From a bacterium (lineage in GTDB: Bacteria > Bacteroidota > Ignavibacteria > SZUA-365), in NCBI GenBank assembly GCA_020444325.1, contig JAHLLD010000003.1, positions 147,572 to 211,571 on the forward strand: a stretch of 64,000 nt of DNA. Reading direction: 5' to 3'. Under the pieces are notes generated by a model, which was not told where the DNA came from, ran no database searches, and was given only the letters and a program-made list of their open reading frames with translations. Below, piece after piece: positions 34,133-42,601 of this stretch (position 1 is the stretch's first letter; every line of letters begins with the position of its first letter). The translations under genes and the position numbers were made by a program.

Positions 34133-36823
34133 ATGAAGCTGTTCGACAATCTTTCGATACGAGCCAAACTCACGGCAGTGATCTCACTGCTGTTCTGGAC
34201 TGTTTCCATATTCATTTTCATTTTTTTTCCTGCCCGGCAGCGCGACCAGGCCAACCATGCGTTGCAGGATCGGGCCACAGCGCTTGCGCTCCGTTCAGCG
34301 CAGCCGTTTTCATTTACGGGTAGTCTGCAGGACGATAAAACGCGGGTAGCCTCCTTTGACGCGGCGAAGACCGACTCACTGGTTCTTTACTATGTCGTCG
34401 TCGATAACCAGGGCAATGTGATCGAAGCCTGGAATCCCGACATCGCCCGGCAGGTCGAATATCGCGACGTTGCAGATCCATTCGGAAGTGATGTCGGCGT
34501 CTGCAAGGCAGCAGCGGAAATATTTCAGGACAAACATCGTCTGGGTACGCTGTACCTCGGACTCTCGACCGAGCAGGTCATTGCGGCGATGGAAGAAACT
34601 CAGACAACCATTGCCATCATCAGTCTGATTATTTTCCTCATCGGTGTCGCAACCGTGATCGGGGTTTCCACCGTGATCACGAATCCCCTGCGTAACATGG
34701 TGCAAACGGTCGAACAGATCGCCAGCGGCGATTATGTGCAGCGCGCCAACGTATCCTCGCAGGATGAGGTCGGACATCTCGCCTTCTCGTTCAACCAGAT
34801 GGTGGGCAATCTCAAGAAAGCCTACGATGAACTCGAGCTTTCAAATACAAACCTTGAACAGCGGGTCGACGAACGCACGAAGGAACTGAATGAGGAAATC
34901 CAGGAGCGCCGACGTGTCGAAGAAGCGCTGCGCGACAGCGAATCCCGTCAGCGAGCCGTCATCAGCGCGCTGCCGGATCTCATGCTGCTGCGGGACGGCA
35001 GCGGCATCTACTCTCCCGACCCTGTGCTGCTCATTCCACCCGGTGAGCTGCAGTCGGACATGACGCGTGAACAGTTCGCGTGGAGCCTGATGGCAAGCTT
35101 CGAACCGCTTTTCGAAACGGCCCAGCGTACCGGTGAAGTGCAGGTGCAGGAGTATTCCATTCCATTCTCGGAGATGCAGCGCTATTTCGAGGCGCGTATC
35201 GCTCCCTGCGGCATCGATCAGACTGTCACCATCGTCCGTGAGATCACCGAGCGCAAGGAAGCGGAATCACAGCTCTCATTGCAGGGTGCCGCTCTCGAGG
35301 CAGCCGCGAACTCCATTCTCATTGCAGACTTCAATGGAACCATCATCTGGGTCAATCCGGCCTACACGGAGCTGACAGGATATTCCTTTGCTGATGTGGT
35401 GGGCAAGAACCTGCAGGAAGTGGACTACGGCGCAGAGCCAACAGAAAGCCTCGAGGCCATGTGGGAAAACATCATCCATGGCAAGGTTTGGAAGGGAGAA
35501 CTCGTCAGGACGCGTAAGAATGGCACGACGTACGATGAGGAACAGACGGTTACGCCCCTTCGCGATCAGCTGGGCAACATCAGTCACTTCATCGCCATAC
35601 AGAACGACATCAGCGAACGCAAGAAATTCGAGCAGTCGCTGATTGCTGCGAAGGAGAGCGTCGAGGCGGCAGACAAGCTGAAAGACGCATTCATCGCGAA
35701 CATTTCTCATGGAATACGGACACCGCTGTACATCATGATCGGCTACCTGAATCATATCTCCTCTGAACTGAAGAGCGGACTGACCCAGGAGCAGGGCAAG
35801 TATTTCGATTTCGTCTTTGAATCCGCTGACCGGCTTACAAACTCCATCGATCTTATCCTGGATATATCACGACTGCAGACTGGCAACATAGAATTCCAGG
35901 ATATCGAGATTTCCCTGCGCAAGGTGATTGAGGACCAGATTCTGCAGATCAAAAACCTGGCGGAGAAGAAAAGCCTGTCCCTCGCCTTCGACAATCAGCT
36001 CGGCGAAGTCCGCGTACGCGCCGATGAAGGCTTCCTCTCGAAATGTATCGGCAGCCTGCTCGAGAATGCGGTGAAATTCACTCGAAAAGGATACGTGGAA
36101 GTGCGTCTGTATCATAGGGATACGGGCGAGCTTTCAATCGATGTCGAGGATACTGGCGTCGGTATCTCCGAAGACTATCAGTCGAAGATGTTCCAGATCA
36201 GCACGCCGTCGAACGATACTTCGGGACATGCGTTCGAGGGGGTGGGACTCGGTCTTGCTCTCGTACGCCGTTATCTCGAGCAGATCGGGGGACGCATCAC
36301 CATCAAGAGTGCACGTGGTGTCGGATCGATATTCACTATCACGTTGCCAGAACATCTGATCGTCTCACAGGAGGACATCCCGACGGTTTCCCGTTTCGTG
36401 AAGAAGGAAAACATCACCACACCGGTGGCGCTGGATGATAACCCGCGCAAACTGCCGAATCTTCTCGTGATTGAGGATGATGCCGACACGAGGCAGTTCA
36501 TGAAAATCACGCTCAAGAAGCACTACAATGTTTTCACCGCAGAAAATGTGACTGAGGCGACAGACGTAGTGACCAACCGCAAAATTCAAATCGTTATCGC
36601 CGATGTCTCTCTCGGCGGGGAAGAGTCCGGTCTCGATTTCGTGAAGGAAATGCGCAAGATCCCGCGCTACAGTAAAGTGCCCGTCATCGCGGTGACTGCC
36701 CACGCATTTGCAACCGATCGCGACCTCTGTCTGTCCGCCGGCTGCAACCGCTATTTCTCAAAACCCGTCGATCATGCCGTCCTGTTGCGCACGATGGAAG
36801 AGCTGCTCGCAGGCGTCATGTAA
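34133..36823 (+). CDS. Membrane-bound hybrid sensor kinase (CHASE-like-HAMP-PAS-HisKA-HATPase-REC)
   Basis: An 896-residue kinase. Two transmembrane helices (about 18-36 and 163-183) enclose a periplasmic domain. HAMP follows (ITNPLRNMVQTVEQIASGDY), then a coiled coil, a divergent PAS (about 280-380), a clear PAS (about 385-500, FNGTIIWVNPAYTELTGYS), HisKA, HATPase (SLLENAVKFTRKG, DTGVGIS, GVGLGLALV) and a C-terminal receiver with Asp824 in IADVSLGG. The H box reads SHGIRTPL: the residue after phospho-accepting His526 is Gly where Glu or Asp is normal. It is in line with the pilus genes but 130 bp after pilQ, so co-transcription is uncertain. Confidence 0.92.
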   Translation: MKLFDNLSIRAKLTAVISLLFWTVSIFIFIFFPARQRDQANHALQDRATALALRSAQPFSFTGSLQDDKTRVASFDAAKTDSLVLYYVVVDNQGNVIEAWNPDIARQVEYRDVADPFGSDVGVCKAAAEIFQDKHRLGTLYLGLSTEQVIAAMEETQTTIAIISLIIFLIGVATVIGVSTVITNPLRNMVQTVEQIASGDYVQRANVSSQDEVGHLAFSFNQMVGNLKKAYDELELSNTNLEQRVDERTKELNEEIQERRRVEEALRDSESRQRAVISALPDLMLLRDGSGIYSPDPVLLIPPGELQSDMTREQFAWSLMASFEPLFETAQRTGEVQVQEYSIPFSEMQRYFEARIAPCGIDQTVTIVREITERKEAESQLSLQGAALEAAANSILIADFNGTIIWVNPAYTELTGYSFADVVGKNLQEVDYGAEPTESLEAMWENIIHGKVWKGELVRTRKNGTTYDEEQTVTPLRDQLGNISHFIAIQNDISERKKFEQSLIAAKESVEAADKLKDAFIANISHGIRTPLYIMIGYLNHISSELKSGLTQEQGKYFDFVFESADRLTNSIDLILDISRLQTGNIEFQDIEISLRKVIEDQILQIKNLAEKKSLSLAFDNQLGEVRVRADEGFLSKCIGSLLENAVKFTRKGYVEVRLYHRDTGELSIDVEDTGVGISEDYQSKMFQISTPSNDTSGHAFEGVGLGLALVRRYLEQIGGRITIKSARGVGSIFTITLPEHLIVSQEDIPTVSRFVKKENITTPVALDDNPRKLPNLLVIEDDADTRQFMKITLKKHYNVFTAENVTEATDVVTNRKIQIVIADVSLGGEESGLDFVKEMRKIPRYSKVPVIAVTAHAFATDRDLCLSAGCNRYFSKPVDHAVLLRTMEELLAGVM

Positions 36824-36874
36824 AAACACATAATTTCTTTTCCCGCGTATTGGAAGCTGTTTCACAAGCTCGTA

Positions 36875-36899
36875 AATTGTCACAGGTTCTGTGACAATT
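36875..36899. promoter_or_regulatory. Perfect palindromic operator before the Rrf2 gene
   Basis: Arms AATTGTCACAG and CTGTGACAATT (11 bp, perfect) flank GTT. It ends 8 bp before the ATG of the regulator and just before its GAGGAC ribosome site. The position suggests autoregulation by the Rrf2 protein. Confidence 0.8.
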
Positions 36900-36907
36900 G
36901 AGGACGT

Positions 36908-37336
36908 ATGTCCGCTTCCACAAAACTCTCCACGGCCATTCAGGCACTCTGCGTTCTCGCATCGGACAGGGAGTCCGCCCACAGCAGCGAAAGTATTTCC
37001 CGCAGTACGGGAATCCATCCCTCGCGTATCCGCGGCATTCTCGGTATGCTGCGGCAGGGGAATATCGTGTGTGCGACAAGAGGACTCAGTGGCGGCTTTG
37101 CGCTGGCACGTGATCCCGGGGATATTCATCTTCAGGAGATCTATTGCACCGTGGAAGTCCGAAAGGCCTTTCACCTCGACGTCAATCGTGCCGGCGGTAC
37201 CGGGTATCCTCTTTCATCGGCGGTGAATACGTGGTTCCTGGCGCTGTTCGCGGATCTGCAGGTGGAAATCGAAGATCGTATGCGGGATATCACACTCGCG
37301 GATATCCTGCGTCACATACAAGCAACACCAACATAA
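36908..37336 (+). CDS. Rrf2-family transcriptional regulator
   Basis: A 142-residue winged-helix regulator. The N-terminus ([19 protein letters not shown]) and helix-turn-helix ([20 protein letters not shown]) with the wing [20 protein letters not shown] are typical of Rrf2. The three Cys that hold an iron-sulfur cluster in IscR/NsrR are absent; only Cys residues at about 15, 57 and 79 occur, none in the C-x5-C-x5-C arrangement. It is therefore probably cluster-free, like YwnA or HypR-type members. A perfect palindrome precedes it. The ALDH7 gene follows by 19 bp and is a likely target. Confidence 0.88.
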   Translation: MSASTKLSTAIQALCVLASDRESAHSSESISRSTGIHPSRIRGILGMLRQGNIVCATRGLSGGFALARDPGDIHLQEIYCTVEVRKAFHLDVNRAGGTGYPLSSAVNTWFLALFADLQVEIEDRMRDITLADILRHIQATPT

Positions 37337-37355
37337 CCGTTTTTCAGAGGGCAGT

Positions 37356-38885
37356 ATGGACTTTCTCAAGACCCTGGGTATCAAGGAAATGAACTTCGGC
37401 GCTTCCAGCGGCCGTGAATGGATTGAAACGACAGGGAGCGAACTGAGCATTCATTCACCCGCTACCGGAGAATTCATTGCCAAGGTGCGACAGGCGAATG
37501 AAGCTGAGTACGAACAGATTATCGCGCGTGCCGAGAAGGCTTTTGTCGAGTGGCGCACGATACCGGCACCCAAACGTGGTGAAATTGTGCGGCAGGTCGG
37601 ACTCCGCCTGCGAGAATACAAGGAGCCGCTCGGGAAGCTGGTCTCGTTCGAAATGGGCAAGTCCCTGCAGGAAGGACTGGGTGAAGTGCAGGAAATGATC
37701 GACATCTGCGATTTCGCTGTCGGCCTCTCCCGTCAGCTCTATGGCTTCACCATGCACAGCGAACGTCCCGAACATCGCATGTACGATCAGTATCATCCGC
37801 TGGGTATCGTGCTGACAATCTCCGCGTTCAATTTCCCTGTGGCCGTATGGTCGTGGAATGCCATGATCGCGGCAGTCTGTGGAGATGTCAACCTGTGGAA
37901 GCCCTCATCCAAGGTGCCGCTGACGGCCATCGCCTGTCAGAATATCATCGCGGAAGTACTCGAGGAAAACAATCTTCCCGAAGGCCTGTTCTCTCTCGTC
38001 GTGGGTAAGGGCTCGACTATCGGTGAAACCATGCTCAACGACAAGCGCCTGCCGCTGGTTTCCGTTACCGGATCCATCAATGTCGGCCGCCATGCCAACG
38101 AGGTGGTCGCACGCCGTTTCGGCCGCAGCATCCTCGAACTGGGCGGCAACAACGCCATCATCATGACGCCGGATGCGAATCTCAAAATGGCCATTCCAGC
38201 AGTCGTTTTCGGTGCCGTTGGCACGGCGGGACAGCGTTGCACGACTACACGTCGTCTCATCGTGCACGACAGCATTTACGATCAGGTGCGGGACACGCTG
38301 GTGAAGGCGTACGGATCGCTGCGCATCGGTACGCCGATGGATGAAGCGAATCATGTCGGTCCGCTCATCGACAAGGCAGCCGTCGACATGTTCAGCAAAG
38401 CCATCGAAATGGCACAGAAAGAGGGCGGGAAGCTGCTGTATGGCGGTGAAGTACTCGAAGGCGAGGAATATGCGAGCGGCTGCTACGTACGTCCCGCCAT
38501 CATCGAGGCTGAAAACCATTTTGAAATCGTGCAGGAAGAAACCTTCGCACCGATTCTCTATCTGATCCGCTACAAAGGCAATGTGGAAGAGGCGGTCGCC
38601 CTGCAGAACGGTGTGGTGCAGGGACTCTCATCCGCGATATTCACCGATCGCCTGCAGGAAGCCGAGTACTTCCTCTCGCATGCAGGATCGGACTGCGGCA
38701 TCGCAAACGTCAATATCGGGACCTCGGGTGCCGAAATCGGTGGCGCATTCGGCGGGGAAAAGGAAACAGGCGGTGGACGCGAGTCAGGCTCGGACGCCTG
38801 GAAGGCGTACATGCGCCGGCAGACCAATACCATCAATTACGGCAGCAGTCTTCCCCTCGCACAGGGTATCAAGTTCGATCTCTGA
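37356..38885 (+). CDS. Aldehyde dehydrogenase, ALDH7 (aminoadipate-semialdehyde type)
   Basis: A 509-residue NAD(P)-dependent dehydrogenase. The catalytic Cys is in [13 protein letters not shown] and the general base Glu in [10 protein letters not shown]. The C-terminal signature [20 protein letters not shown], then [14 protein letters not shown], is diagnostic of ALDH7 (antiquitin, piperideine-6-carboxylate dehydrogenase), which oxidises alpha-aminoadipate semialdehyde in lysine breakdown. Length is standard. It is 19 bp behind the Rrf2 regulator, so the two are probably one unit. No other lysine-catabolic gene is nearby, so the physiological aldehyde is open. Confidence 0.92.
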   Translation: MDFLKTLGIKEMNFGASSGREWIETTGSELSIHSPATGEFIAKVRQANEAEYEQIIARAEKAFVEWRTIPAPKRGEIVRQVGLRLREYKEPLGKLVSFEMGKSLQEGLGEVQEMIDICDFAVGLSRQLYGFTMHSERPEHRMYDQYHPLGIVLTISAFNFPVAVWSWNAMIAAVCGDVNLWKPSSKVPLTAIACQNIIAEVLEENNLPEGLFSLVVGKGSTIGETMLNDKRLPLVSVTGSINVGRHANEVVARRFGRSILELGGNNAIIMTPDANLKMAIPAVVFGAVGTAGQRCTTTRRLIVHDSIYDQVRDTLVKAYGSLRIGTPMDEANHVGPLIDKAAVDMFSKAIEMAQKEGGKLLYGGEVLEGEEYASGCYVRPAIIEAENHFEIVQEETFAPILYLIRYKGNVEEAVALQNGVVQGLSSAIFTDRLQEAEYFLSHAGSDCGIANVNIGTSGAEIGGAFGGEKETGGGRESGSDAWKAYMRRQTNTINYGSSLPLAQGIKFDL

Positions 38886-38931
38886 GCACTTCGGGGCTGA
38901 AAAGTCCCTCAAAACGCTCTGAACCGTTAAA

Positions 38932-39015
38932 AACACGGCCGATTCGTCGAAAATATGCAGAAAGTGCATAAAAATTCACGGATCGGCCGTGTTCATTATG
39001 CAGAAAGTGCATAAT
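38932..39015. repeat. Nested inverted repeats with two copies of a 17-bp palindrome
   Basis: Outer arms AACACGGCCGAT (38932-38943) and ATCGGCCGTGTT (38982-38993) are perfect 12 bp inverted repeats. Inside lies TATGCAGAAAGTGCATA (38954-38970), itself a palindrome with a 5 bp centre. A second copy follows at 38997-39013, extended there to 8 bp arms (38995-39015). The copies share 18 identical bases and are 43 bp apart, about four helical turns. The block lies 102 bp before the flavin reductase gene and is probably a pair of operator sites with an enclosing cruciform. Confidence 0.85.
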
Positions 39016-39117
39016 CATCGTCAGACTGCTGTGAACGCATTGAACCAGAACACAGAAAATTTTGTATGGAATGGAGCATGGTTTGTGCCATGTCCTGTTT
39101 CACACGGTATATAGAAC

Positions 39118-39609
39118 ATGACTGAACGAAGTAAACTGTTTCGCCAGGTACTCGGAAGCTTCGCGACGGGAGTGGCCGTCGTTACATCTCGCTATAACGA
39201 TGAAGATTTCGGATTGACCATCAACTCCTTCACATCGGTTTCCCTCGAGCCCCTGCTCATTCAGATAAACATTGCAAAGAATACCACGTCGCATGATTAT
39301 ATCATGGACAGCAAGGTGTTCGCGGTCAATATTCTTGCGGAGGATCAGCAGCTGATTTCCACGATCTTCAGCGGCGCTCCACCTGCTGAGCGCTTCTGCC
39401 ATGTGGAAACGAGACGGAGCGAGACCGGCTGTCCCATCATCGAGGGCTCTCTTGCCTACATCGACACGCGCGTGGTGGAAACCTATGACGGCGGTGACCA
39501 CACCATCTTTCTTGCGGAAGTACTCGACATGGAGACGCTGAGAGAGGATGCAGCGCCGTTGCTGTACTACCGCGGGAAGTATGCGCGCATGCAGGAAGAC
39601 GAGGGTTAG
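39118..39609 (+). CDS. Flavin reductase-like FMN-binding protein
   Basis: A 163-residue protein of the flavin reductase (DIM6/NTAB) family. It opens with FRQVLGSFATGVAVVTSRYN, then GLTINSFTSVSLEPLLIQI, which form the flavin-binding split barrel. The conserved His in the C-terminal part is present (GGDHTIFLAEV). Such enzymes reduce free FMN with NAD(P)H, often for a partner monooxygenase, but no partner gene is near. Two palindromes lie in its upstream region. It converges with the CDF transporter gene with 20 bp between them. Confidence 0.9.
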   Translation: MTERSKLFRQVLGSFATGVAVVTSRYNDEDFGLTINSFTSVSLEPLLIQINIAKNTTSHDYIMDSKVFAVNILAEDQQLISTIFSGAPPAERFCHVETRRSETGCPIIEGSLAYIDTRVVETYDGGDHTIFLAEVLDMETLREDAAPLLYYRGKYARMQEDEG

Positions 39610-39629
39610 GTCGGGGAATGGCGGGGAAG

Positions 39630-41063
39630 TTACGCTTCGGTGCTGTCACCCGGTTCAGCATGGATGAAGATATCGTCAATGCGTGCATCGAGCAGACGAA
39701 GCCCATTCTCGAGTTGATCGACAATGTGATGCATTTCTGAAAGCGACAATGAAGCGGGAAGGGAAACGGATGCCGAGAGCCTGATGCCGCTTGAGGTGGA
39801 GTAAAGATGGATGCTCCGCACGCCGAGTACACCGGGAGTTTCGTGCATATGCGACGTACAGCGTTCAAGAAGTTGCGCTTCGGCAGCACTCACATCCAGT
39901 GCATTTTCCGCACTGACATGATCTTCCTCCAGATGAATATGGACCTCTCCGACGTTGGCAATGTGTTCGTGTACGCGCTGCTCAACGACGCTCGCAGTTT
40001 CATGCGCGACTTCAAAACTGGTACCCTGGGGATATTCGATATCGAATTCGATGAGATACTGCTCGTTGACCCAGAGAATGGAGATGTTGTGGGCCGTGAG
40101 ATCGGATTGCCGGACAAGCCACTCTATCTTATCGGACAGTTTCTCACGTACCCCGATTACGGGTTCGGCATGGACGAGAATATCCGCCTGCGGAAGTGCA
40201 GCGCGGACGCTTTCTTCGACACCGTCGACAATCGCATGTGCCCGGTCAAAAAATGTCGTGCGCTGGATCCCGATGATGAGGTTCACGAACACCATGCCCC
40301 CTGAGGGCCGCAGCCTCAGGCTGCGGATGCTTTCCACGCCGTCCACTTCATCAACTGCGCGTTCAACCTTTTCCTGCGCACCTTCAGGGACGCGGTCGAG
40401 AAGTCCGTCAATTGTCTGCCTGCCGAGCCGGATACTGATCCAGATGACGATACAGGCGACAATGGCGGCGGCGATGGCGTCCGCCTCCGGGAAGCCCACC
40501 ATAACCGAGACGAGTCCGACCAACACCACTGCGGAGCTGTAAATGTCCGTTCGAAAATGCAGCGCATCCGCTTCGAGGGCCTGACTGTTGTACTTTTTTG
40601 CGATGCGCATCAGCGCGCGGGAGCGGGTCGCATCCACCACGATGGAGATACCGACGACGAGAAACGCCCAGAAGTTCACTTCGATATGCACGACGTCGCC
40701 TGTCAGCCGCTCCCAGGCCTCATAGAGAATCCAGACGCAGGTTACCAGCAGCAGCAGCGTTTCAAACAGGGCGCTGAGGTTTTCAATCTTGCCGTGGCCG
40801 AACTGATGTTCCTTGTCCGCGGGACGATCGGCGATGCGCACGGCGAAGAAGGTGATCATCGCTGCGAGCAGGTCGAGACCCGAATGCAGGGCTTCGGAGA
40901 GAATTCCGAGCGAGCCCGTCCACACGCCCACGACCAGCTTCATCAGAGTGAGCAGAATGGCCGCGAAAACGCTGGTCAGCGCCACGCGACGCTTTTCCAT
41001 CATCATGTGATTGCGGCTGAGCTGCTCAGTGGTATCCTGCGTATGTTCGATAGCGGATCGCAT
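39630..41063 (-). CDS. CDF-family cation transporter with extended C-terminus
   Basis: A 477-residue protein. The first 230 residues are the six-helix cation diffusion facilitator domain with metal-site motifs ALHSGLD (TM2) and LHFRTDIYSS (TM5) and the loop HQFGHGKIEN. A normal CDF has one cytoplasmic metal-binding dimer domain of about 80 residues. Here about 240 residues follow and appear to hold three such domains: residues about 225-300 (VNLIIGIQRTTFFDRAHAI), 310-380 (EFDIEYPQGTSFEVAHETA) and 395-470 (SASVSLPASLSLSEMHHIV), each with a HxE or HAEP end. It exports a divalent metal, probably zinc, cobalt or iron. Confidence 0.9.
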   Translation of the reverse strand: MRSAIEHTQDTTEQLSRNHMMMEKRRVALTSVFAAILLTLMKLVVGVWTGSLGILSEALHSGLDLLAAMITFFAVRIADRPADKEHQFGHGKIENLSALFETLLLLVTCVWILYEAWERLTGDVVHIEVNFWAFLVVGISIVVDATRSRALMRIAKKYNSQALEADALHFRTDIYSSAVVLVGLVSVMVGFPEADAIAAAIVACIVIWISIRLGRQTIDGLLDRVPEGAQEKVERAVDEVDGVESIRSLRLRPSGGMVFVNLIIGIQRTTFFDRAHAIVDGVEESVRAALPQADILVHAEPVIGVREKLSDKIEWLVRQSDLTAHNISILWVNEQYLIEFDIEYPQGTSFEVAHETASVVEQRVHEHIANVGEVHIHLEEDHVSAENALDVSAAEAQLLERCTSHMHETPGVLGVRSIHLYSTSSGIRLSASVSLPASLSLSEMHHIVDQLENGLRLLDARIDDIFIHAEPGDSTEA

Positions 41064-41175
41064 GCGGGAATCTACAGTTTTTACACAAGCGGGAAAAGGT
41101 GTGAAATTCCGTCCCGTCTTGCTGCGTGAAGCGTCATAGCGTATGTTTTACTCAGCCGTACATCAGTGAGGAAGC

Positions 41176-41808
41176 ATGCTGCACGTATCCACCCACCCTG
41201 TCATTCAACGCGATGTTACCATACTTCGGGACGAACATACGTCTTCCGAAGTTTTCCGCGCTGCGCTGAGCCGCGTGTCGCGACTCCTGCTCTATGAAGC
41301 GGGATCGGATCTGCCGGTAAAGTCATGCCGGGTGCAAACGCCACTTGAGCAGTGTGAGGGCAGCGTGCTGGCGAAGCGCATTGTCCTCGTTCCCGTTCTG
41401 AGGGCGGGACTCGGCATGGTCGATGCATTTCTCGAGATGCTGCCGCAGGCGGAAGTCGGTCACATAGGATTATACAGGAACGAGGAAACCCTCGAGCCCG
41501 TGGAATACTATGGAAAATACCCGGTTGCACTTGATGAAGCCGTGGTGTACGTTCTTGACCCGATGCTGGCCACGGGCGGAAGTGCGGTTGCCGCGCTGCG
41601 CGTGCTTCAAACGCACGGAGCGAAAATGATGAGGCTTGTGACCCTGGTCAGCGCACCGGAAGGGGTGCGGCATGTGGAGGAGGCTTTTCCTGAGGTGCCG
41701 ATATATACAGCGGCGCTGGACAGGGGACTCAATGATAAGGGGTATATCATCCCGGGACTGGGTGATGCGGGCGATAGAATTTTTGACACCGGACCGGATA
41801 GCCGTTGA
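41176..41808 (+). CDS. upp: Uracil phosphoribosyltransferase
   Basis: A 210-residue salvage enzyme that makes UMP from uracil and PRPP. The PRPP loop reads VYVLDPMLATGGSAVAALR near residue 125, and the uracil-binding C-terminus ends YIIPGLGDAGDRIFDTG. The N-terminal LHVSTHPVIQRDVTILRDEHT is normal. Length is standard. It is divergent from the CDF gene. Its stop overlaps the start of the unknown membrane protein gene by 4 bp. Confidence 0.96.
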   Translation: MLHVSTHPVIQRDVTILRDEHTSSEVFRAALSRVSRLLLYEAGSDLPVKSCRVQTPLEQCEGSVLAKRIVLVPVLRAGLGMVDAFLEMLPQAEVGHIGLYRNEETLEPVEYYGKYPVALDEAVVYVLDPMLATGGSAVAALRVLQTHGAKMMRLVTLVSAPEGVRHVEEAFPEVPIYTAALDRGLNDKGYIIPGLGDAGDRIFDTGPDSR

Positions 41809-42545
41809 AAGGACGCGAAGAAGATGATGCATTCGTACAGCAGGACAGGCGATCACGGAAGCGTATCGCAGTCATTGCCTGGTCCGGCAGCCTGCTGCTC
41901 CACGCAGCATTCATCTTCACCGCTCTGCTCATCACATTGCAATCACCTGATAAACATGACGCCGCCGTCAGCGTGGATTTCCTGCGTCCATCACCACGCA
42001 ATTCTCAAGCAAAGCTGAACAACCCTGGTCCCGCTGCTGAAGCTGCATCAAGACGCTCAACACAGCAACAGCGAGACAGGGAAGCCGCACCAGAAAAACC
42101 GCGTATTGCACCGAATATTCCCACCACCCTGGTGTTGCCGGATATCAGTACTTCGGGCGACGTGATCGATGCTGACAGCCCCCGGCGTATGAAAATCCCG
42201 CGTTCTCCTCTCGAGAGGGAAATGACATCGGAGCAGGCCTATGCCGAATTGAACAGGCTGCTTGAGGAATACCCGCAGTTCCGTGATCAGATCATGCGCA
42301 AGCTTGTCGCAGGCAGTGGCATGACCCCAGACACCGTTCCAAAATTTGATCTGCGGCTTGAACAGATGCTGGCCAATGGGATCAAGCCTTCGTGGAACAA
42401 TCAGCGGCATCGCGTCGAAGCTGCAAATCAGAGCTTTAACGGCGTGAGTGGCTGGACGCAGAACAGTTACGGCGGGGGCATCAATGTTCTGGGATTGCTC
42501 GGACTCCTTTACGACCTGATCAAAGGGGAAGAGAAGGGCAAATAA
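41805..42545 (+). CDS. Unknown single-pass membrane protein, TonB-like layout
   Basis: A 246-residue protein that I do not recognise. One transmembrane helix (about residues 20-45, IAVIAWSGSLLLHAAFIFTAL) follows a charged N-terminus; a disordered Pro/Arg/Gln-rich region runs to about 100, and a folded, helix-rich C-terminal part (EQAYAELNRLLEEYPQFRDQ) ends with a Gly/Leu-rich tail. The membrane anchor plus Pro-rich linker recalls TonB or energy-transduction proteins, but no TonB C-terminal motif is present. Translation is coupled to upp (4 bp overlap). It is followed by a strong hairpin, which however is oriented for the minus-strand gene. Confidence 0.7.
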   Translation: MKGREEDDAFVQQDRRSRKRIAVIAWSGSLLLHAAFIFTALLITLQSPDKHDAAVSVDFLRPSPRNSQAKLNNPGPAAEAASRRSTQQQRDREAAPEKPRIAPNIPTTLVLPDISTSGDVIDADSPRRMKIPRSPLEREMTSEQAYAELNRLLEEYPQFRDQIMRKLVAGSGMTPDTVPKFDLRLEQMLANGIKPSWNNQRHRVEAANQSFNGVSGWTQNSYGGGINVLGLLGLLYDLIKGEEKGK

Positions 42546-42575
42546 AAAAACGCCCTCCCCGGGAAAGGGAGGGCG
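42544..42575 (-). terminator. Rho-independent terminator for the minus-strand type IX cargo gene
   Basis: Stem CGCCCTCCC / GGGAGGGCG (9 bp, perfect, 7 base loop). The A run at 42544-42550 is a T run on the minus strand, directly after the hairpin. It lies 27 bp after the stop of the gene at 42602. On the plus strand no T run follows the hairpin, so it probably terminates mainly leftward transcription. Confidence 0.9.
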
Positions 42576-42601
42576 CATTGGCAACCCGGAGGTTGCAACG
42601 A

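Noticed and set aside
36875-36899. CRP/FNR site
   Set aside because: The half-sites run TCACA then TGTGA, the reverse of the CRP order TGTGA then TCACA.
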